DNA of 64,000 nt from Kappaphycus alvarezii (taxonomy: Eukaryota > Rhodophyta > Florideophyceae > Gigartinales > Solieriaceae), in contig NADL03000748.1 in assembly GCA_002205965.3 (NCBI GenBank), forward strand, positions 2,232,001 through 2,296,000. The letters run 5' to 3'. The notes beneath the pieces were generated by a model. It searched no databases, was not told the origin of the DNA, and saw only the letters and a list, made by a program, of their open reading frames with translations. Below, piece by piece: positions 55,404 through 64,000 of this stretch. The position numbers and the translations under genes were made by a program. Within the stretch, counting starts at the first letter, position 1. Every line of letters starts with the position of its first letter.

Positions 55404-58400
55404 TTCTACCCGTCTCGTTTCCGGACCTAGTCGGATCTAGGTTTCAGATGTACCTACTGTACCCCGACGCCTACTGTCAGCAGTTGACTTCACAGGCCAC
55501 CTTTCAGGTGCTGACAGCGCACATTAAGGAATGTACGTCTATTCAGCAACTTTGACCGCCGATTCGCATGTACAGCGCCTCATATCTGGTTTAGACCATC
55601 TCAAGGGTTTCAATTATAAGCGAGATCCCGTTTTATTTTAGAATTGGATCCTTCCTTCTCCCCTAAGCAAATTGAATCAAATCAATCTTGATTTATTCTT
55701 ACAGAAAAGAATAAAAAAATTGCAAAACTAAAAATGAAAGATATCTCCGGGAAACAAATTATCAAAAAACAGAAAACGGATTTTACTTCGTCCAAAAAAG
55801 AAAAGCAGAAAATAAGAAGGAAAAGGCTGGAAAATTACAAAGTAAGAGGATTTAATAAGAAGAAAATTTTACAAAGGACTAAATCAGCACTATATTGGAT
55901 TTTGCAATATAAGTTTAGTAAGCATGGTTTTCGGTCAAGGTACTAGACAGACCAACGCATTGAAGAGGTCTCTCGTGAACCTTTTCAAAAGTTGCATTGA
56001 GGACGACTAATTCTCAGGTGATAAACCAGCTCTCGAGTGGTCAAGGAATTTCTTATCACTATGCTATTCTCAGAACAAATTTTGAACAATCCGTCAATTA
56101 TTCGCAAATTGATTGCGTTCCTACCTGAATGTAACATCGTAATGGTTTGACATGAACATCTTATGCTTTCAAAGACTTTTGTACCAGCTATCCTCCGAAA
56201 TAGCGAGCTCAGTAAAGCATTGATGCAAAATTGATGCATATTTGAATTCTCTTTCGGCACCAACTGGATTTCTGTGAGACTCACTCGAAACCCCTTTTGA
56301 TCCGCTGAAGTTTCCATATTCCTTACTAAGCTAGCGGATATAACCCTAAATATCTAGGCTCTGTAGGGAAGAAAATAAGAAAATGTGTGGTGCCTTAGCC
56401 CAATATTAGAATAGCTTAAAGTCGAATGTAAGAAGATCGGGCAGAACTAAATGCTCAGTGAAGACCAAAAGCTTAGATAAATTTATCATATGCCTAAAGG
56501 AATTGCAAATATATCATACATTAATAACGTAGAAGGCGTATATTAGCACTAAATACACGCGAAAAGTGCGCTGGCAGGGAGTAAAGCTCATTTTATAGGC
56601 CAAAAATGAATTTTCGTTTACCCCGAAGCATTCGAGCGAGCCAATAAACTCCTCCGACGTGTATGATAAAAAATTACACAAAGAAAGTCCATGAAAAGAT
56701 ATCTAAGATGAAACATCTGGCACCATCTCATTGCAGACCCGATAGAGACAAGATTAAATACCTTCAGTCAGACTTCATCGGATTCTCCTAGACCCGTGGA
56801 GCCTGGAGCAGATCGAACACGGGTGAATTGGGAAACAAATCATATTACAGACAGTTCATGTCAAATGCTTAATCTGAAAAAGATGGGAAAATGGAGAGGT
56901 AAGAGATGAGATAAACCTGCGCATGAAGTCGATCTCAGACGGGTAACACTTATGCGGTGATATCATTGCTGGTACATTGTAGAATGCACAGCCGCAATAT
57001 GCTCGTGACCAGAGATCTAAAAAATATAACCGACAGAGCAGTAAATTACGACAAAATGGCTCTTATAACACGCATAAGGACAAGAGACATGATATTTGGG
57101 TGTTTTGGGCACATTCTATATCAAATCTGCCATTCTTTGACAGAAACGTTCTCTGAAAAATACCCCAAAAGGCACGAAACCAATAATATTTAAGCTTCAC
57201 TAGGAACTTGATCACCATTAGGTGACTCCTGAAGAAAAATTTTAACCAGAGGACAGAATATTCGGAGATATTGGCTCTGATCGTGGAAGGCATGAAACTT
57301 ACAATGAAGAAATATAAATAGATAAACCAATTTCTGTGCCTGAACAGTTTTCCTTGTAGCTATATTTGAAAGACTAGACGTCTTTACTTGACGATGGTTT
57401 TAGCAAGGAGTACCCAAAAAGGCCGAGGTTCTCCTGAAAGAAAGCAACCAGTAACGGAAAGAGAAAAATTCTGCAAGTGTAAGGTACAAATAGGTTCTCT
57501 TCATGGAAGAAAATAAAATTGAGAAGGAACAGGCTGAGAATACGTGTTATCTAATTAAGTGTATTCTAAATTATAGAGCAAATAAATAGGGCCAAATCCA
57601 TTCCAAAAACTACCCAGAAACAACCGAAAGTACTGATGCTGCGACACGAGGCCCATACACCGTATTTATTCAAATTGAATGAATAAGAGGCTACTAGCAA
57701 TTCTTCGAAAAATTTATAAGATTTTTGATGGATTTTGTAACCCTAGCAACCAAAAAGACCTATATGTTTTCTGAATTTCTAATCGAGCTGTAAAGGAGCA
57801 TATTTAATTCTCTAATAAAGCGATATGGAAGTTTGGAAAATTCATCGAAATATGAAAGGAGATTTAGGAGGTTCAGAAATACCCAAGGTGGATAGATTGA
57901 TTTCGGAGCAAGATAATCTGCATACTGAGAACAGACGCCAAAGTAGATAGTTTTTGATCCTTTGACTATTTTTTTTGTGTTTTCTCTGTTTCCACGATTT
58001 GGTTTGAATTGCTGAACTACACTCAGAACTGATGGCAATCTCATTTGCATTGTTTTCATTAAATCGTGACGCCATTGCTGAAAAAATCAGACGAGCAATT
58101 TTTGGACTCAATCACGCGGTCAGAAGCGGAGTGAAATATCTAATACGCGTAGGTGGCGTCGGAAGTGCATTCAGGACGAAATAAGTCTCATAAAAATTGA
58201 TAGTATGAGGAGAAGATGTTTTATTCATCATCCAATAGAATACTACGCTTTTATTAAAATCATGGCTCGCCCTTCTGGATGGAAGTTTTGGTCAGAACGA
58301 TTCCCATATTCTTCAGAGACTGCAAAATTTTATTTCAATATACCATGCGACACCATTAGACTTGCTCTCAGTGCAGCATACAGACACAGTTTAAACTAAA

Positions 58401-58930
58401 GATGTTTATTGACGTGGGTGATAGCTGCTCTAGCATCGGGGAATACCCCTGCAATCATCCTTGTGCGCTTACAAATCAAGGGAAGCGAAGCTCTATGTCA
58501 TGTGTAATGGGTCGGCAATATTAGTGTCCAAATCAGCCCAATTTGGACAGAACTTGTTATTCAGAAAAATGCTGTCTTCAAATGAAATGGATTGGATATT
58601 TTGTACCGCAGAGGAAGGGGATGATCAAAATACGGTCCAGTCCTGGATTGGACGGTAAATTTTACTACCGTTCGATATGCTCTTATTACCTCCAGGGAGA
58701 AAAGTAAGCTCTACCTGAGAGCACCCTGTTTCTCTGTATGGAAATTATCGCGCAAGTCGAGCGCTAGTTCCTCAAGGGCACTCTCCGCTGCTGAATCACA
58801 CAACTGCATGGTACTGCGGATTATTTCAATCAGCTACATACAGCACACAGACAGTACAGGCATGCACCGGTAGCGGCACTGTACAGTATTGCTCTTTACT
58901 TTACTGTACACTGGAGACGCAAGCTCTCAC
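55404..58930. other. AT-rich stretch with weak ORFs
   Basis: The longest ORFs are minus-strand 56317-55985 (110 codons, METSADQKGFRVSLTEIQLV...) and 58059-57760 (99 codons), plus a Lys-rich 70-codon plus-strand frame at 55734-55946. None has a recognisable domain, and chance is likely. GTACAG-type palindromes lie at about 58850-58918. Confidence 0.4.
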
Positions 58931-59345
58931 GACACATAACGTCGTGCGCTCCGCCTGGGCACGCGAGTTTTTCTTTTTGTCCTCGCCCCTACTGGGCTCG
59001 GACTTCCTCAAAGACAACAGAGATGTAACGCAGTGTGAACAACAGTCCACAGTGCCGCCAAGACCCCTGCCCCAGCAACTTTTCTTTACCCTTCCACGTT
59101 ACTTTTCCCGTTTCACCTTCACCCTAGCTCCCTACGAGTCGCACCGGCCGCCGCCGCGTATGGTAGCACAATCGGTACCCGAGCCTTCTGATAGAATCCG
59201 TGACCACCATAGAGGTAGCGTTCTACACTTTTGGACGTAGATGAAGGTAGTCGGGAACTTTTTTCTTTTTTGTTTGTTCACACAACAGCCAATGGACATA
59301 ATTTACTCCGTTTATGACTGTTTACATGTACGATAATAATGGGAC
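58931..59345. other. CT-rich island, possible LTR or leader fragment
   Basis: This CG/CT-rich island stands out in AT-rich surroundings and resembles the CT-rich leader near 24700-24810 (CTACGAGTCGC occurs in both). The right part (59258-59325) has a diverged direct copy at 63873-63942. No gene could be called. Confidence 0.35.
59258..59325 (+). repeat. Dispersed direct repeat, copy 1 (matched at 63873-63942)
   Basis: Both copies read CTTxTTTxGxxTGTTCxxxC, then CAGCCxxTGGACATxATTT and a TATG-GTTTAC-like end. Identity is about three quarters by eye. Confidence 0.5.
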
Positions 59346-62300
59346 CGTGAGTGTAATGATATGAAAGAGAAACATTGTCTTCAATATCAGTATATAGTGC
59401 AGAAACTTCTTGAGCTACGAATTACTTCTAATTCGTCATAATTAAATAATAATTACTTTTGTGGTATTTTAATTAGATAAAAATCGAGGATTTCTAACTG
59501 GCTATCCATTGCAATCGCGTTGGAAGTAGTCAGATAGCCGTAATGCAGATTACAAGAGTAATTTCCCGGCGTTCATAGAATTCCTTAAAATGCCAAAGTT
59601 GGTAAGGAAGATTTTCTCAGTTGAAGAATTTATAAGTATCATATATCGTACGGGCTCTTCAAGTCAGTGTGTATTGTATTTGAAGGGGAAACATCTTACC
59701 GTAGATAGCATCCAGTGTTAGACAATTTTTTTCGGTACAATAGAGCCATGTACCATGGTGAATAATTCGATTGTTAGTACATTGCGCTTTACTCTCTTTG
59801 CGTTTGTGATTGAATAGTTAATAATGTAAGGCTTTACATATCTGCCCATTGGGGCTACAAAGATTCAGATTTGTGAGCTCTTGCCTGCTTATCCCACGAG
59901 ATACCAACCGTAAATACGGCTATGAAAAAGATTTTTTGTTTACCTTGACAAATATAAACCCAGATTAGGGTTTTCCCAGCACATCCTGAGGAATTTTTTA
60001 ACCACTTAACATAATCTTGGTCCGGGTTGGTGATCTGTAATTCTGCCACGGAAACAAAATTCACATCTGGCCTGCATAGAGCGGCCACATATCACATACG
60101 AGCCCTCTGAGAAACAAACTAAGACTTGTCACCGTTGGACTATTTGAGTAAAAACCTTACTAGTATTCTTTGGTTGAGTGAGACTGCATAGTACGTCTTT
60201 CTTAGATATTGTAGCAACATTAAAACGAATTTTGTCCATTTTGTCCAGATCTTGAGCTGATGTAGACTGAAAGTGTGAGTTAGACTTATCTTTCAGCTGA
60301 AAATGCTTTTCTCCGCTATTCAAAGTATCATCAGCTTTTAGCATGTGAAAACCCTCGGAATATTTTGATCGACAAAGAAGGATAGAAAATAAAGAATATT
60401 TCAAAAAACGACGTTTCTATATTGTGATTTCATTATGGTACGAAAAGAAGTTTTTCAACCAATGCGTGCCAGCTTTTGGAATACATGTAGCATCTTGAGG
60501 ATGATCTGCAATATTGCACGCGATAGTTCAAGGCGGCTGGGTCGCACGTAGATGTAACAATAGATCACTTTACCATATTTGCACATGCCCTCGTTATATT
60601 TCGGGTAAAAATGCGCAGTTCTGAGTCGATATCACAAAGACACAGAATTTTACTAAGAAAAATACATCGGAGCAGTTTAAGACGTGAGGAACTCATTTGT
60701 CATCAAAAAAGGCAGCACGACCAGTCGAGATTTATCTTAAGCATCGGAAAGTCCCCCCAGCTTTATTTAGTCAACAAATAGACTACCATACTTATATTTT
60801 CTATCAACCTGCGGTAAGTGCAATACTTTAATATCACCATATGTCAATTGGTACATATATTTATTTCTGGAGAGTTCTAAGGGGCAAGATATTCTGATTG
60901 CTGATGATCAGAGCAGCCGTAACCCTTCAAAATTCGTCCATTTTCACTCCTGGGTTGTAATTAGCAACAACAGTGTGCGGAAATGGACATTTTTTCCACA
61001 CTTTGCTCCTGAATGAGGTCGATCTATGAGCCTATAATACATCAAAGGATTCATCATCAATACCAAGTAGTGCATATGACTCTTCCAACTTACCCTTTTT
61101 GGTTGTATAGAAAAGTACAAGTAAACAATGGGCGGAGTTTATGCTACTCGTATCAAATAAACCTGGACGCGCTCGATACAGAGCAAATACATTATTCATT
61201 ACTTGTAGTCTTTAGTTCAGAAGCAATCTTGAATATTCCATCTAACGGCCTACTATAGGGAAAAACAAGTCTTGGAAATGTACTGTATACAGAAAAATGG
61301 TTATGAGCCTCTTAGATGTCCAAAGAATCATTAAAAGCTTTGATTGATGTTTTAGAGCACCTTCGTAATCTAAGAATTGGCTTTGGCCGAACATAATTTG
61401 GAGCCCTTTTGTATTTGCTTTCATTATCGATTCAAAAAGTTGGTTCTTTAGTTCCTAACATTTTTGTATGAATTTGGAGGGGAAATAAATTTTCTGTAAA
61501 GAGGGCGAATAAATTGCGTTCCAGTATAATAAGTAATTAGACCCGGATCAAGTATTTATCAATCAACGGATCCATAGGGATCTAATGATAGATTATTCTT
61601 ACAAAAGCTGCAGAAAAAGTCTTTTCGGTGGCACTTGGACTAATAATCATTTAAGGAAATAGTTTGAGATAAAGTAAACACGCCAAAAAAAATACTCTAG
61701 TTGAATTTTATCGTCCCGGATAGAAAAATTGAAAAGCCTCAATTTCTTTGGATATTTTTGATAGTGTGTGCAGCGTTTTGTGATCTACTACAGTGAATGA
61801 ATGTTTCATACTTATTTTGGTCGGATAACCCTCCCTAGTATATTAGTCAGCTTATCTACATATAGGTGTTCAAAACGGCGATTTAAGCGCTATAGATCTG
61901 TGGATGCGAAATAAAATCCTACAGTCGGGTTATATAAATTCAAAAATGGCTAAATGTCGTTAAATATTGATAAAATGTTCCCAATCGGGCGTCTACAGGT
62001 GACCCTTGATGTCATTTTAATATAGAGTATATCTGTATCATCAAGCCTAAATCAGATGGGTAGATACCCATCTAAGATATGCATTTAAATTAATATTGAA
62101 AAAAGATTGAATGGAAATATATTTATGGCTATAAGGCATGATTTGATGATCCATTCCCAGAGTCACTTTAACAGTCTTCATGTTGTTGATTTCAGGATCG
62201 ATTATAATGTTAAAAAAGTTAGAATTAAAACTTTCTTGCTACACCAGAACTACCTTTACCATATCCAGAGTCAACTATGCTCCATAAGATATATTTTCAG

Positions 62301-62479
62301 TGTCTGTGCGTGGATTAAAAAAATCCGACGTACGGGCATGGAAAATCTGTTATTCTTTGAGGTAGTCAACAAATGATAAGAATTTTCCAGTTTTTCCCAC
62401 TGTACGAGGCTGAAGGGCCTTATTCTGAGTTCTGGGCCACAAGATAGCCATATATAAACTTTAAGATGCCGTGTTTGCA
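59346..62479. other. AT-rich stretch without a gene
   Basis: Only ORFs below 100 codons with AT-driven composition are present (for example 60404-60129 minus). No transposase, RT or RNA gene was recognised. Confidence 0.5.
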
Positions 62480-62919
62480 TTAACAGCGATAATCTCGTCT
62501 AAAAAGCCTTTTCATCGGACTCGGAGCCCGATGAACTGTCTTCATCATTCCTTTTGCTTTATTACTTCGTTTTTGAAATATTACGTTCCATTTGAAGGCA
62601 CAAATCCCCTCACTTGTTGCAGCTAGTTTATCTGCATCCCTCTCGAATACAAAACAAGTTTTCCTACGATCAACCTTTCTAAGCATATTATGTGTAGAAA
62701 AATAAAGGCAGTACACAACAAGAAAGTCCATGAATTCATATCTTTAAGGCTCCTTGGTAGGTAAAATGCTAAATAGCTATACAAATTGTCGATAATTCTT
62801 TGAAAAATATCAGCGAGTTCAAAGTATTCCACTCTATAACAGTCAATATCCTTGGAAATATTGACTATTTTGTTGCGCATTATAGTTTCTTTTCTCCTAC
62901 ACTTAAAATAAGAGTTCAT
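62480..62919 (-). CDS. Weak minus-strand ORFs of unknown function
   Basis: Two overlapping frames (62919-62623, 98 codons; 62731-62480, 83 codons) could be one decayed or spliced gene. The first includes RVEYFELADIFQRIIDNLYS and a hydrophobic end (WTFLLCTAFIFLHIICLERL), a possible membrane helix. The second is Lys/Arg-rich at its end. No family is recognised and AT-rich chance reading is possible. Confidence 0.25.
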
Positions 62920-63315
62920 ATCCTGTAGAAATTAATTGAATCTATAAGACTTATTTAACTTTTGATTTTGCTTGACATAATTGATGATTAATCCCTAACT
63001 AATGTCCTGGTTTTCTCTGCTGCCTTCGATCTAGATTTAGTAAGGCATAATTGTTCATCAATCCCATGATTCTTAGCACGCAAAAACTCAAAGCAAAATG
63101 ATGTTTATCACGCACACAAATCATCATTCAGAACTAATGTCACCTATTTCTATGATCAATACCGACTATTTCGCAACCCTCTACGAACATAACATATTTC
63201 TATTGATTTTTTCTCCTGTTACCTTACTTTAGCGAAATTTATCACCTTGGTACGCCTCAAAAAGGTTTGGAAGACTACCGGAATCATATTTAGCTCAGGT
63301 TGTATTGGAATTTTT

Positions 63316-63653
63316 TTAATCGTCCCTTTCTTGTTTAACGTCACCCATTTCCCGGTCTCCACTTTCGTTTATTTTTACATTGATGGACAAGGGAAATCCA
63401 TCTCTATGGCTTAAAACAAGTATAAGATTTTTTAAAAACTCAATTCCCTTACAGAAATAATGTATGTTGTTATGTAAGTAGCTACTTATATGATGGCGAA
63501 CCTCTGTATCGGGGCCAGAGAAGTCATCCATCGAGTAGCTTGAGAAATCATCGGTGATGTACTTTAACAACTCTTTTTTTCGCCCATCCGTTGCTCCTGG
63601 ACGACTTCTTCTTGCAATGAAACGCGAATTTTTTTCCCAGGCGTAGTTCTGTC
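63316..63653 (-). CDS. Hypothetical ORF of about 110 codons
   Basis: The minus-strand frame opens after a TGA near 63655, without a usable ATG at the start. It includes RFIARRSRPGATDGRKKELL, then KYITDDFSSYSMDDFSGPDT and HDGFPLSINVKINE-like text, ending at a stop at 63316. Its composition is more protein-like than its surroundings. It may be an exon or the end of a longer gene. No family is recognised. Confidence 0.35.
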
Positions 63654-63872
63654 AGAGGTACCTTCCGAAAACGGAATATGTCTCATTCGAACGAATATCG
63701 GTTGCTGATCTGCTCGTCAAGAATAAGTCCATGACTATTGTCGCTCAAGTAGAGCACTAGATCGTCATTGGGAAGCTTTAACAGACTATTTTCTTGCCCA
63801 ATGTGATACTAGAGATTATTTACTCCCCAAAGGTAGTTTTATACAATTATGGAAGTGGAGAGGTATGGGGGC

Positions 63873-63942
63873 GTGGTTTCTTCTTTTCTGGCTGTTCCAC
63901 CAGCAGCCGTTGGACATTATTTTCTTCATTTGTATATGGTTA
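63873..63942 (+). repeat. Dispersed direct repeat, copy 2 (matched at 59258-59325)
   Basis: See copy 1. It ends about 60 bases before the window edge, so a longer element may continue outside. Confidence 0.5.
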
Positions 63943-64000
63943 CTAGTACGGAAATCAACTTTTCCTGCGTGGAATTCCATTCAAGAGCGAGAGAATGTCC

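Noticed and set aside
55734-55946. Lys-rich 70-codon ORF
   Set aside because: Composition follows the A-rich DNA; no homologue pattern or start context.

Overview
The window is eukaryotic and consists almost entirely of transposable-element debris. Spliceosomal-type intron borders, TATA plus CT-rich promoter leaders, LTR retrotransposons, and Tc1/mariner, piggyBac-like and DDE_Tnp_4-like transposons all point to a nucleus. I see no rRNA, no intact tRNA, no CRISPR and no bacterial-type operon. The element types (a Copia with a fungal-style integrase and RNase H, a chromodomain Ty3/gypsy, CT-rich promoters) suggest a fungus, a fungus-like microbe or an alga rather than an animal or land plant. 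The species cannot be named from this sequence.

Bases 1-24,890 look like a three-level nest. A decayed Ty1/Copia element (Copia-1, pol remains at 768-4855) is followed by a Ty3/gypsy element (outer gypsy, 5338-24014, LTRs of about 465 bp) that seems to sit in its 3' part. The outer gypsy is split in its gag by a second Ty3/gypsy (inner gypsy, 6532-17885, LTRs of about 955 bp, target duplication AGACC). Both gypsy elements carry, between integrase and 3' LTR, a long minus-strand (antisense) reading region of unknown product. In the inner element this lies behind a chromodomain and has its own CT-rich leader. This paired antisense cargo is the best candidate for something undescribed.

Bases 25,640-45,600 hold DNA transposons and unidentified genes. 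They include two decayed DDE transposase copies (25.6-26.1 kb and 31.3-32.2 kb, minus strand). A mariner element with roughly 187-bp inverted repeats (26794-29011) carries a 686-bp solo LTR in its transposase gene. There is a group of unidentified ORFs with a repeated intergenic motif (29.0-30.4 kb), a 265-bp tandem duplication (32.2-32.7 kb), and an intron-containing broken gene (33.4-33.9 kb). Further right lie unidentified broken ORFs (34.1-35.7 kb), a TATA/CT-rich promoter driving a frameshifted protein with a bZIP-like end (36.5-38.2 kb), the tail of a non-LTR reverse transcriptase (38.6-39.5 kb), and a piggyBac-like element with a TTTG rather than TTAA duplication (41867-44724). A short ORF split by a second solo LTR (44981-45504) ends this part.

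Bases 45,600-64,000 are AT-rich and nearly gene-free, except for a 6.6-kb Copia element (Copia-2, 48828-55398, 390-bp LTRs, target duplication TCAGG) with recognisable gag, protease, integrase, RT and RNase H. All four reverse transcriptase catalytic boxes in the window are mutated, so no LTR element here can move on its own. Many frameshifts separate well-preserved domains. Real decay is likely, but indel errors in the assembly cannot be excluded.
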